DNA of 13,149 nt from an uncultured Selenomonas sp. (GTDB lineage: Bacteria > Bacillota > Negativicutes > Selenomonadales > Selenomonadaceae): assembly GCA_947097535.1 (NCBI GenBank), contig CAMURM010000014.1, positions 1 through 13,149 of the forward strand. Direction: 5' to 3'. The stretch's first letter is position 1, and every line of letters begins with the position of its first letter. The notes under the pieces were generated by a model that did no database searches, was not told the origin of the DNA, and saw only the letters and a program-made list of their open reading frames with translations. Position numbers and translations under genes: made by a program. Positions 1 to 7,238 of this stretch are shown in pieces.

Positions 1-664
1 AGGCGAGGATGCCGTCGAGCGCGAAGTGCAGCATCTTGCGCGGCGAGAATTTGGAAACGCCCGCAAAGCGCTTGGGCGCGACGAAGCGGATCTGCACCTG
101 CCGATAGCCCATAGCGCCGATCATGCCGCGGATGAAGCGTGCGCTCTCGCGGTAGCGGCGAAATTCCAGCACGACCTTGCGATCCATGAGGCGAAAGTCC
201 GAGCCGCCTTCCTGAATGTGGACGCGCGATATCTTGTTGAGCGCCTTGTAATACCAATACGACGTCTTCCTTTTCAAGAAGCCGACGCCTTCCGTCGTCT
301 CGCGGATCGTCTGCACGACGTCATAGCCTTCCTCCCACTTGGCAAGAAGCGTCGGAATCAAGGCGGGCGGGTGCTGCATGTCACCGTCCATCATGATGAC
401 CGCCGCACCGTCGGCGTGGTCGAGGCCGCACGTCAGGGCGAGCTGGTGCCCGAAGTTGCGCGAGAGGAAGATGGGCTGCACGCGCGCATCGCTTTCTTCG
501 AGGCGGCGCAGGATCTCGCGGCTTTTGTCACGCGAGCCGTCGTCGACGAAGATGAGCTCGAAGTCGTACTTCGTCGTCGCCATGACCTCCGAGATTGCAT
601 GATAAAAATGTTCGAGATTGTCCTCCTCGTTGAAGACGGGGACAACGATGGAAATGAGCTTCAA
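1..664 (-). CDS. GT2 family glycosyltransferase, DPM1/GtrB-like (3' end beyond window)
   Basis: Likely transfers a sugar from a nucleotide sugar to a polyprenyl phosphate at the inner face of the membrane, for envelope glycan decoration. About 221 N-terminal residues are present, and the C-terminal part, where this family usually carries two membrane helices, lies off the left edge. I read the frame directly. It opens MKLISIVVPVFNEEDNL, the nucleotide-binding FVDDGS is near residues 39-44, and the metal-binding DGD with MQHPP is near 93-100. The only usable start is TTG at 664-662. An in-frame TGA lies just upstream, and GAGGAG sits at good spacing. The gene begins 16 nt after the histidine kinase stop, so it is probably cotranscribed with it. 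The fold and GT2 class are secure. The acceptor and sugar cannot be told. Confidence 0.88.
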   Translation of the reverse strand, partial: MKLISIVVPVFNEEDNLEHFYHAISEVMATTKYDFELIFVDDGSRDKSREILRRLEESDARVQPIFLSRNFGHQLALTCGLDHADGAAVIMMDGDMQHPPALIPTLLAKWEEGYDVVQTIRETTEGVGFLKRKTSYWYYKALNKISRVHIQEGGSDFRLMDRKVVLEFRRYRESARFIRGMIGAMGYRQVQIRFVAPKRFAGVSKFSPRKMLHFALDGILA

Positions 665-680
665 AATCCTTCTCCTCTTC

Positions 681-1922
681 CTACTTCAGCACGACCTTGA
701 AGGTAATCGCGCCTTCCTTGTAATAAACGTCGAGCTTTCCCTTGAGATAGCTGACGATTTCAGCGGCGATCGTCAGACCGATGCCGTAGCCCGCCTTCTC
801 ACTGTTATGCGACGCATCCTCGCGGTAAAAGCGCTCGAAGAAGCGCGTGTAGTCGACGCCTTCGCCCGCTGCATAGGGATTCGTCACGGAGAATACCATG
901 CCGCGCCCGCGCCTGCCGCTTGCGAGCGCCACCTGCACGGCGGTGCCGTCGTCGGCGTACTTGACCGCATTGTCGATGAGGACGTTCATCAGCGTGTAGA
1001 TGATGCGCTGGTCGGCGAACACACGGACGTCGTCAGAGAGCTCCGCCTCGATGCGCTTTCCCTGCTCCTTTGCGGGCAGCTCGAAGGAAGCGATGACCTC
1101 GCGCGCCGTTTCCGTGCAGTTGACCTCGATGGGATGGAAATGCTCCGACACGCGCTCTTCGATCTTCGCGAGCGCGACCATGTCGCTGACGAGTCCCGAG
1201 AGGCGTTTGACCTGTTTCAGGATCGTTTCTGTCCACTGGTTCTTGCCCATCGTGATCTCAAGCACTTCCGTATTCGCCGAGATGATGGCGATGGGCGTCT
1301 TGAGTTCATGGCTCGCGTTCGTGATAAACTGGCGCTGGCTCTTCAGATTGCGCACGAAGGGCTCGATGAGGCGACGCGAGAAGTAGGCGACGAGGGCGAT
1401 GTAGATCGCGATGCAGAGGACGCCGATGAGGATGGAGAAGCGTACGCCGCTCCAGACCATGCGCATCTCGCGCGTACAGTCCATGACGACGACGAAGGAG
1501 CCGCCGTCGTCGAGATGCGTGACGAGATACGCGTAGTAAGATCCGTCGGCTTCATAATTGCCGCGTGGACTTGAGCCTTCGGCAAATTCCCTCGCGCGCA
1601 CCTCCGCTTCCTTGCAACCGACGGCGGCGATATGGCTCGTATCCGCCGCTTCGAACGCACCGTCCTCGCGGAACTTCACCCAATAGTAGCGCGTCTGGAA
1701 GTTGAACTCCGGCGTGTAGTCGAATCCCTCGTCATCGAGGATGCGGCCCTCGGGCAGCGCGCCGTCGTGGCGCACGATGTAGGAGATCACCGCCTCGATG
1801 CGGCTGCCTGCATCGTAGAAACTCGCGAGGTTCAGGGCGGCGAGTACGACGAAGACGATGAGGATGACCGCCGCCGTGCCGAGCGCGATGAATTTGCGCC
1901 GCAGCCGCGATACCAGTTCCAT
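681..1922 (-). CDS. Membrane sensor histidine kinase
   Basis: Sensor kinase of a two-component system, expected to autophosphorylate on histidine and pass phosphate to the adjacent OmpR regulator. The protein has 413 residues. One membrane helix is near 12-34, an extracytoplasmic sensor region spans about 35-160, and a second helix lies near 161-182. The HisKA box holds SHELKTP with the phospho-acceptor His205. The N-box reads LIDNAVKYADD (Asn318), the F-box has FFERFYR near 361-367, and the G2 box is GYGIGL (378-383). The usual DxGxG G1 box is replaced by a TNPYAAGEG stretch, a divergence seen in some Firmicute kinases. ATG directly follows the regulator's TAG stop with no spacer, indicating translational coupling. 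The stimulus is unknown. The genes around it suggest an envelope signal, but that is inference. Confidence 0.93.
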   Translation of the reverse strand: MELVSRLRRKFIALGTAAVILIVFVVLAALNLASFYDAGSRIEAVISYIVRHDGALPEGRILDDEGFDYTPEFNFQTRYYWVKFREDGAFEAADTSHIAAVGCKEAEVRAREFAEGSSPRGNYEADGSYYAYLVTHLDDGGSFVVVMDCTREMRMVWSGVRFSILIGVLCIAIYIALVAYFSRRLIEPFVRNLKSQRQFITNASHELKTPIAIISANTEVLEITMGKNQWTETILKQVKRLSGLVSDMVALAKIEERVSEHFHPIEVNCTETAREVIASFELPAKEQGKRIEAELSDDVRVFADQRIIYTLMNVLIDNAVKYADDGTAVQVALASGRRGRGMVFSVTNPYAAGEGVDYTRFFERFYREDASHNSEKAGYGIGLTIAAEIVSYLKGKLDVYYKEGAITFKVVLK

Positions 1923-2591
1923 CTAGCTCACCTCGTCGATCGTGTAGCTTCCCCCCGGCTCGCCGGCGATGGCGATGTCGCCGTGGATCGCCTTGAGCTT
2001 CTGGCGCAGGTAGGAGATGTAGACCCAGACGATGTCCGCGCCCTCCTCCGCGCCCTGCCATATCCGCTCGTAGATTTCCGATGTCGTGACACGCTTGCCC
2101 GCGTTCTTCATCAAATATTGCATGAGCTGCGTCTCCTTGCTCGCGAGCCGCACGGCGCTCTTTGCGGAGAGCTCCTGCTTTTCGACGTCGAGCGTGACCG
2201 AGCCGAGCGAAAGCGCCGCAGATGCGTAGGCTTCGGCGCGGCGCGTCAGAGAGCGCAGGCGCGCGAGCAGCTCGCCCATGGCGAACGGCTTCGGCAGGTA
2301 GTCGTCGGCGCCGGCGTCGAGCCCCTCGATGCGGTCGTCGACCTCCGCCTTCGCCGTCAAGAGCAGCACGGGCGTCGTATCGCCCGCCGCGCGCAGTTCC
2401 CGAAGCGCCGTCATGCCGTCGAGCAAGGGCATCATCACGTCGAACACCATGCAGGCGTAGGCGCCCTTCTGCGCGAGTGCGAGCGCCGCCCTGCCGTCGT
2501 GCACAGCGTCGACCTCGTAGCCCGAATGTTCGAGGACGGCCACGAGCGCTGCCGCCATATCCTTTTCATCTTCTGCCAGAAGGAGCCTCAT
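1923..2591 (-). CDS. OmpR/PhoB-family response regulator
   Basis: DNA-binding response regulator of 222 residues, the full length for this class. The receiver domain (about 1-115) has the acidic pocket E7/D8, the phospho-acceptor Asp51 in VFDVMMPLLDG, the switch Thr79 in LLLTAKAE, and Lys101 in YLPKPF. The C-terminal winged helix (about 127-220) carries the recognition-helix stretch IVWVYISYLRQKLK. The start ATG overlaps the stop of the upstream (p)ppGpp synthetase as ATGA, and its own TAG abuts the kinase ATG. The three genes should therefore be translated together. It is the cognate partner of the kinase by position. Target genes cannot be read from the window. Confidence 0.95.
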   Translation of the reverse strand: MRLLLAEDEKDMAAALVAVLEHSGYEVDAVHDGRAALALAQKGAYACMVFDVMMPLLDGMTALRELRAAGDTTPVLLLTAKAEVDDRIEGLDAGADDYLPKPFAMGELLARLRSLTRRAEAYASAALSLGSVTLDVEKQELSAKSAVRLASKETQLMQYLMKNAGKRVTTSEIYERIWQGAEEGADIVWVYISYLRQKLKAIHGDIAIAGEPGGSYTIDEVS

Positions 2592-3223
2592 GCCATCACC
2601 TCGCCCACTGCGTCGGACTCACGGATCAAATTGCGGATCGTCTGCATTGAGAGGTCGCACGAGGCGAGCTCATCGGCGCAGCGCTTGAGCTCCGCTGCCA
2701 GGAGCTTGCGGTTCCTGACCGAGTGCTTATACATCATCTCGTGCTCAAGGCTCGCCCAGGAATCCATGGCGAGCGTGCGAAGCTGCACTTCCGCGAAAAA
2801 CTGCCCGGGATTCTTTCCCTCCACGTCCTCGAAAGGCACTTCGAGTGAAAGGATCATATGGTAGCTGCGGTAGCCGTTCGGCTTCACATCGCGGATGTAG
2901 TCCTTCTCTTCGACGACCGTAATGCCCGGCAGCGTTTTGAGCGCCCGCGCGACGGCGTATACATCGTCGATGAAGCGGCAGACGACGCGAATGCCGATGG
3001 CGTCGTGAATCTGTCGAAGAGCCGTCTCGGGCGTCTCGGGCAGGTTCTTGCGGCGGCACTTCTCGCGCATGCTCTCGTCCGACTTGACGCGGCAGATCAG
3101 ATGCTCATAGGGCGCCGAGCCCGTGCGCGCCTTGATACGCGCGCTCACCTCCTCGATGCGCGCGCGGAAGGCGGCGAGGATCTCTGCGAGAGCCGCCTCC
3201 TGCTTTCCATAGATGCTGCCCAA
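2588..3223 (-). CDS. relQ: Small alarmone synthetase, RelQ/YjbM-type GTP pyrophosphokinase
   Basis: Single-domain (p)ppGpp synthetase of 211 residues. It would move pyrophosphate from ATP to GDP or GTP in the cytoplasm to make the stringent-response alarmone. Family signatures are DAIGIRV (74-80; the Asp is a metal ligand in the family), KDYIRDVKPNGYRSYH (107-122, substrate binding) and EVQLRTLAMDSWASLEHEMMYKH (145-167). No HD hydrolase domain and no TGS/ACT regulatory domain are present, so this is a SAS and not a long Rel. The C-terminal helix (about 170-205) fits the tetramerisation helices of RelQ. The start is TTG at 3223 with AAAGGAG about 9 nt upstream and no better ATG in frame. It lies 20 nt after ftsW and overlaps the response regulator by 4 nt. 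RelQ versus RelP cannot be fully separated by eye. Confidence 0.9.
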   Translation of the reverse strand: MGSIYGKQEAALAEILAAFRARIEEVSARIKARTGSAPYEHLICRVKSDESMREKCRRKNLPETPETALRQIHDAIGIRVVCRFIDDVYAVARALKTLPGITVVEEKDYIRDVKPNGYRSYHMILSLEVPFEDVEGKNPGQFFAEVQLRTLAMDSWASLEHEMMYKHSVRNRKLLAAELKRCADELASCDLSMQTIRNLIRESDAVGEVMA

Positions 3224-3243
3224 ATGTGATTGCTCCTTTCATT

Positions 3244-4458
3244 CTACTTCTTTACGAGGCGCAGATGGCGCTCCGCCCTCTTCTTCGCCACGTCACGCTC
3301 CAGAGCCTCGCGGAGCTTGCTGCGGCTCGAGGCGCCCGAGCCGTGCTGGCCGATGTTCAAGAGGATGCCGACGCTCGCCATGCTGATCATCAGCGACGTG
3401 CCGCCGTAGCTGATGAAGGGCAGCGGCACGCCGATGACAGGCAGAAGGCCGCCGACCATCAGCAGGTTGATCACCGCCTGCCCGCTGATCAGGAGCAGGA
3501 TGCCCGTCGCGAGGAACTGCCCGTAGGCGTCGGCGGCGGCATTGGCAATGCGCGCACCGTAGACGGTGAAGGCGGCATAAAGCACGAGCACGAGGATGAC
3601 GCCCAAAAAGCCCGTTTCCTGACTGAAAATGGCGAAGGCGAAGTCCGTATGCGCCTCGGGCAGGTAGCTGTACTTGCTCACGCCCATGCCGAGCCCCATG
3701 CCCGTGAGGCCGCCCGAGCCGATGGCGGACAGCGACTGCACCGTCTGATAGCCGATGCCCTGCGCGTCCGCCCACGGATCGAGCAGCACCTTGAGTCGAG
3801 CGAGGCGGTACGGCTGCAGGACGGACAGCGCCGCCCCCGCCGCCGCGAAGATGGCGAAGGTAGTCAGAACCTTCGTCTTTTCCAGTCCCGCGATGCACAT
3901 GAGCACGAAGGGCACGAAGATGACGATGAACATCGTGCCGCCGTCCGGCTCCAGCTCGATCAGAAGCCCCATGAAAAGCACGATGAGATACTGCGGATTG
4001 AAAAAGAGGATGTCGATCGGCTTGTCGTTGCGCACGCGATATGCGGTATAGGCGGAAATGAGCATCAAAGAGACGAGCTTTGCGACCTCCGCCGGCTGGA
4101 TCTGAAAGCCCGCCGTGCCGAGCCAGCGCTTCGAGCCGTTGACCTCCGCGCCGAAGAGAAGCACGGCGATGAGCGCGAGGATCGTGACGGCGACGACGGG
4201 CACGATCCACGCGCGCCAGCGATGGTAGTTCACGCGACAGCCCAGCAAAAAGCAGATGAAGCCCGCCGCGAGGTTGAACATCTGCCGCTGCAGGAAAAAG
4301 TACGGCGTGCCGAAATTCGTTTGCGCGAGGATGAAGCTGGAGCTGAACACATTGATGCTGCCGAAAACGAGCAGCACGATGAAGATGGCGAGCACCGCCT
4401 CCATATCGCTGACCCAGAAGCTCTTCTTGCCCTGCTCTTCGGCTTCCTGTTTTTGCAT
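3244..4458 (-). CDS. ftsW: FtsW/RodA/SpoVE peptidoglycan glycosyltransferase, probably FtsW
   Basis: Polytopic SEDS-family enzyme that polymerises lipid II into glycan strands, at the septum if it is FtsW. The frame is about 404 residues from this start and contains roughly ten hydrophobic segments. Family motifs are NGSKRWLG (110s), QPAEVAKL, YQTVQSLSAIGSGG, the catalytic-Asp loop YLPEAHTDF (Asp277 counted from the longer start), and the C-terminal VPLPFISYGGTS. PEAHTDF and the SYGGTS ending favour FtsW over RodA. An upstream in-frame GTG at 4473 overlaps the trmB stop, but it falls on the ribosome site. ATG at 4458 is preceded by AAGGAGG with 6 nt spacing, so I chose ATG, 11 nt after trmB. 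The basic C-terminal tail (about 380-409) is cytoplasmic. The matching transpeptidase is not in the window. Confidence 0.9.
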   Translation of the reverse strand: MQKQEAEEQGKKSFWVSDMEAVLAIFIVLLVFGSINVFSSSFILAQTNFGTPYFFLQRQMFNLAAGFICFLLGCRVNYHRWRAWIVPVVAVTILALIAVLLFGAEVNGSKRWLGTAGFQIQPAEVAKLVSLMLISAYTAYRVRNDKPIDILFFNPQYLIVLFMGLLIELEPDGGTMFIVIFVPFVLMCIAGLEKTKVLTTFAIFAAAGAALSVLQPYRLARLKVLLDPWADAQGIGYQTVQSLSAIGSGGLTGMGLGMGVSKYSYLPEAHTDFAFAIFSQETGFLGVILVLVLYAAFTVYGARIANAAADAYGQFLATGILLLISGQAVINLLMVGGLLPVIGVPLPFISYGGTSLMISMASVGILLNIGQHGSGASSRSKLREALERDVAKKRAERHLRLVKK

Positions 4459-4469
4459 AGACGCCTCCT

Positions 4470-5120
4470 TCACGGGAACGTGACTTCACAGCGGTTGATC
4501 TTCTCGCCCTTGCCGCTGAACTTTCTTTCGTACTCCGTCATCACGTTGTCGACTGGCATATCTGCATGCAGATCGTAGGAAACATTCTGCAGCAAAAGCC
4601 CCAGCTCGCGAAACTCTTCGATGGAAAAATCGAAGAGCGCGCGGTTGTCCGTCTTAAAAAAGAGGCTGCCGCCGGGGGCGAGAAGCGCCTTGTAGCGCAG
4701 GAGGAAGCTGCGGTGCGTGAGACGGCGCTTCGCGTGGCGCGCCTTGGGCCACGGATCGCAGAAGTTCACGAAGAAGCGCGTGACCTCGCCCGGCGCGAAG
4801 ATATTTTCCAACTGCGCAATATCGAAGACGAGCAGGCGCACGTTCTTCAACTCCTTCTCGCGCACCTTCTTCGCGGCGGCGATGAGGACGTCCTGCTGCT
4901 TCTCGATGCCGATGAAGTTCACCGCGGGCTCGCGCTCTGCCATTTGGCTGATGAAATCTCCCTTGCCCGTGCCGAGCTCGACGAAGAGCGGCGCCTCGCG
5001 TCCGAAAATCTCCCGCCAGCGTCCCCTTTCTCCCTCGCCTGCCGGACGATCCTTGGGATAAACAAAATCATCGTATGCGTGAATGGCTTCGTCCACCCAC
5101 GGCTTCCTGCGCAGTCGCAA
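4470..5120 (-). CDS. trmB: tRNA (guanine-46-N7)-methyltransferase TrmB
   Basis: Adds a methyl group from S-adenosylmethionine to N7 of G46 in the variable loop of tRNAs. The protein is 216 residues, normal for bacterial TrmB. Motif I for SAM binding is ELGTGKGDF (48-56), and IEKQQ (72-76) is the acidic strand that follows it. The family-specific NFCDPWPKARHAKRRLTH runs 119-136, and the C-terminal TEYERKF (195-201) is diagnostic. The start is TTG at 5120. GAGGAGG lies 7 nt upstream and also contains the TGA stop of the preceding regulator gene, so the two genes are only 12 nt apart. It is followed by ftsW, so it sits inside a longer operon with no functional partner beside it. Confidence 0.96.
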   Translation of the reverse strand: MRLRRKPWVDEAIHAYDDFVYPKDRPAGEGERGRWREIFGREAPLFVELGTGKGDFISQMAEREPAVNFIGIEKQQDVLIAAAKKVREKELKNVRLLVFDIAQLENIFAPGEVTRFFVNFCDPWPKARHAKRRLTHRSFLLRYKALLAPGGSLFFKTDNRALFDFSIEEFRELGLLLQNVSYDLHADMPVDNVMTEYERKFSGKGEKINRCEVTFP

Positions 5121-5132
5121 AAATCTTCCTCC

Positions 5133-7046
5133 TCACGGTTTTTCCAGCTGAAACTTCTTCAAATAGCGGTAGAGCGTGACGCGGCTGACGTCGAGCAAAT
5201 TCGCGAGACGGCTGACGTTGCCGCCCGCCGACTTCCAGGCGCGCAGGAAGATCTCGCGATCGCCCTTCCAGTTGTCATCGGGCTTCACATCGCCCATGAG
5301 GCTGATGTCCTGCGCGCGGATCGCCGTGCCCGCTGTATGGAAGAACGCCTGCTCCAATACGCTCTGCAGTTGCTTGATGTTGCCGGGCCAGTCGTACTGC
5401 TCCAAAAGCGCCAGCGTCTCGGGCAGGATTTCCTTCGGCTCCATGCGGTGCTGTGCGGCGAGCTCGCGGATGATCTGCTCGGCGAGCAGCGGTATGTCCT
5501 CGCGCCGATTGCGCAGGGCGGGCATGCGTATGACGCTGCGCGAAACGATGTCGTAGAGGTTGCGCTCAAAGAGGCCGCGCTCCGTCAGACGCTTGAGATC
5601 GCTGTCGCAGTCCGCGATGATGCGCACGTTGATGGGGCGCACGACCGTTTCACCGAGCCGGTGCGCTTCGCCCTCGTGCAGTGCCGTAGCGAGAGCAGCA
5701 GCCGTCTTCTTCGGCAGCTTCTCGATCTCATCGAGGAAGAGCGTGCCGCCGAAAGCGAGCTCCAGCTTGCCGGGGCGGCTGACATCGGCGGAAATGGCGC
5801 GCCCGAAGAGCTCTTCTGCGATGAGCTCGGGCTGCACGTCGCCGCAGCGAAACGAGATCAGAGGCCCCGCCGCGCGCGCCGACGCCTGATGTATGCCGTG
5901 CGCCAGACGCTGCTTGCCCGTGCCGCCCTCGCCCTGCAAAAGCACATGATTCTTGCCCTTCGCCACGCGCAGCGCCTTGTCGCGCAGCGCCCGGAACGCC
6001 TGCCCTTTGCCTGCCATCGTCGCGAGGCTGTACTTCGCCGTATAGCCCGCCGTATGCGCGACGAGCATCCGAATATCCTCGATGGGCATGGACACGGTAA
6101 CGACGCCCGAAACCTCGCGCGTCGCGGGGCTTTCGAGCGGCACGACGGTCGTGATGTCCTCGTACGTCTTCGCCGCCGTGATCCACGTGACCTCCTTGTT
6201 GTAGGAAGGCGTGCCGCTGAAGCCCTGATAAATCGGCGTGTGGCGATAATTCAGGACGACGTCGTTGAGGTTCAAAAGTCGGCTCGTCGCCTTGTCGCGC
6301 GCACCGATGCGCGCGAGGCGCTCAAGCCCCAGACTGTTCGCGTAGGCGACCTCGCCGCCCGGCAGTATATGGTAGACGGCGAACGGCGCTGCGTCCAGGA
6401 TCGCCTCCTGCACCTGCAGGCGGAAATCGCGCGCCAGAGCGGCGGCAAGCGAGCGCGAGACGAGCAGGAGCTGCGCGATGACGGCATCCTGCGGAATGAT
6501 CGTCGGATCATCGACGACGATGTTCACGAGATAGTGCAGCTCACCGCCGACGAGAACGGGCGCCGTACAGGCATCGCCCGCATGGCTCTCCTCGCGCCAG
6601 ATCTCGGGTCCGAAGACCCAGAAGGGCATGCGATGCTCCTTCGCTATGCTGATGCTCGACGCGCCGATCTCCTCCATGCCGAGGCGCGCGCCTTCGACCT
6701 TGCCGTGCGGCAGGCGCATGAAGGGCAGCGAATAGCTCTTGAGGACGCACGCATCGGCATCGAGCAGCAGGAGACTCAGGCCGTATTTTGCAAAAAACTC
6801 CTGCACGCCCTCCGTCAGCTGCAGCAGACAATCGATGGCATGGGCGTGCTTTTTCTGCAGCGCGCGGAACGCCTCTGCCGAAAGCAGACGCTTCGGCTCC
6901 GTGCCCACCTGCGGCACACCGAGGCGCGCGCTCTCACGCCACGCTTCGGCGACCCACGGATGAACATTGACATCCATCTCGCCCGTATCGCGGAATTTCC
7001 GATAATAAGTTTCGAGCTTCTCCCTGCTGCGCTGCTCCCGTATCAT
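5133..7046 (-). CDS. AcoR-like AAA+/Fis transcriptional regulator lacking the GAFTGA loop
   Basis: This 637-residue regulator has the layout of sigma54 activators: a GAF-like sensory region (about 60-205), a PAS-like region (about 210-330), an AAA+ domain (about 345-575) and a Fis-type helix-turn-helix (598-634, with GGNVSRLANLLDVSRVTLYR). Walker A is GEGGTGKQ (372-379) and Walker B is LFLDE (436-440). The ELFG that normally leads into GAFTGA is followed by RAISADVSRPGKLELA, so GAFTGA is absent and the loop is several residues short. Sensor I reads IIADCDSDL instead of the usual ATN. The second arginine-finger region reads LYDIVS. Sensor II has WPGNIKQL with Lys in place of Arg. It may therefore not activate sigma54 polymerase and could act like TyrR, with sigma70 or as a repressor. 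The effector is unknown. ATG at 7046 follows a GGGGGAAGAG stretch. It is the first gene of the seven-gene run. Confidence 0.85.
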   Translation of the reverse strand: MIREQRSREKLETYYRKFRDTGEMDVNVHPWVAEAWRESARLGVPQVGTEPKRLLSAEAFRALQKKHAHAIDCLLQLTEGVQEFFAKYGLSLLLLDADACVLKSYSLPFMRLPHGKVEGARLGMEEIGASSISIAKEHRMPFWVFGPEIWREESHAGDACTAPVLVGGELHYLVNIVVDDPTIIPQDAVIAQLLLVSRSLAAALARDFRLQVQEAILDAAPFAVYHILPGGEVAYANSLGLERLARIGARDKATSRLLNLNDVVLNYRHTPIYQGFSGTPSYNKEVTWITAAKTYEDITTVVPLESPATREVSGVVTVSMPIEDIRMLVAHTAGYTAKYSLATMAGKGQAFRALRDKALRVAKGKNHVLLQGEGGTGKQRLAHGIHQASARAAGPLISFRCGDVQPELIAEELFGRAISADVSRPGKLELAFGGTLFLDEIEKLPKKTAAALATALHEGEAHRLGETVVRPINVRIIADCDSDLKRLTERGLFERNLYDIVSRSVIRMPALRNRREDIPLLAEQIIRELAAQHRMEPKEILPETLALLEQYDWPGNIKQLQSVLEQAFFHTAGTAIRAQDISLMGDVKPDDNWKGDREIFLRAWKSAGGNVSRLANLLDVSRVTLYRYLKKFQLEKP

Positions 7047-7117
7047 ATATGCTCTTCCCCCACCCGTGTTGAAATGTGCGTCCTCGATGAATCCTTCTGT
7101 ATCCTTCTATATCATAC

Positions 7118-7139
7118 CGTTTCATTGTACTACGAAACG
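7118..7139. promoter_or_regulatory. Imperfect palindrome over the regulator promoter (candidate operator)
   Basis: The arms CGTTTC (7118-7123) and GAAACG (7134-7139) are perfect inverted repeats, and 9 of 11 positions match across the whole 22-bp dyad centred on GTAC. It covers the -10 hexamer of the minus-strand promoter. Fis-type regulators bind dyads of this kind, so autoregulation by the adjacent gene is a reasonable inference. No binding evidence is available. Confidence 0.4.
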
Positions 7140-7152
7140 TCAAGGGCGACAA
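7124..7152 (-). promoter_or_regulatory. SigmaA-like promoter of the regulator/trmB/ftsW run
   Basis: On the minus strand, -35 TTGTCG (7152-7147) and -10 TACAAT (7129-7124) are separated by exactly 17 bp. This places transcription start near 7117, about 70 nt before the regulator ATG. An alternative pair, TTGACG with TATGAT, has a 21-bp spacer and is less likely. Confidence 0.55.
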
Positions 7153-7157
7153 GCGCA

Positions 7158-7186
7158 TTGCCAAGTTCTCATATAGTGAGTATAAT
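7158..7186 (+). promoter_or_regulatory. SigmaA promoter of the small membrane protein gene
   Basis: TTGCCA (7158-7163), a 17-bp spacer and a perfect TATAAT (7181-7186) form a strong housekeeping promoter. It points at the 111-residue gene that starts at 7239. It lies back to back with the minus-strand promoter, with the two -35 boxes only 5 bp apart. Confidence 0.75.
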
Positions 7187-7238
7187 AGAAAAGATATTAT
7201 AGAAAAACCGACATGTATAAAGAAAGCGAGGCTTCGAT

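Noticed and set aside
7148..7164. Sigma54-like promoter (TTGGCA ... TTGT) on the minus strand upstream of the AAA+ regulator
   Set aside because: The -12 element lacks the required GC (it reads GT), and the site overlaps a better-spaced sigmaA-type -35 box. The adjacent regulator also lacks GAFTGA.
4566..7202. Very long plus-strand open frame (878 codons) and other long plus-strand frames opposite the minus-strand genes
   Set aside because: They lie antisense to genes with clear family motifs, are rich in Arg, His, Ala and Asp as expected from complement reading of GC-rich codons, and show no recognisable domain or ribosome site.
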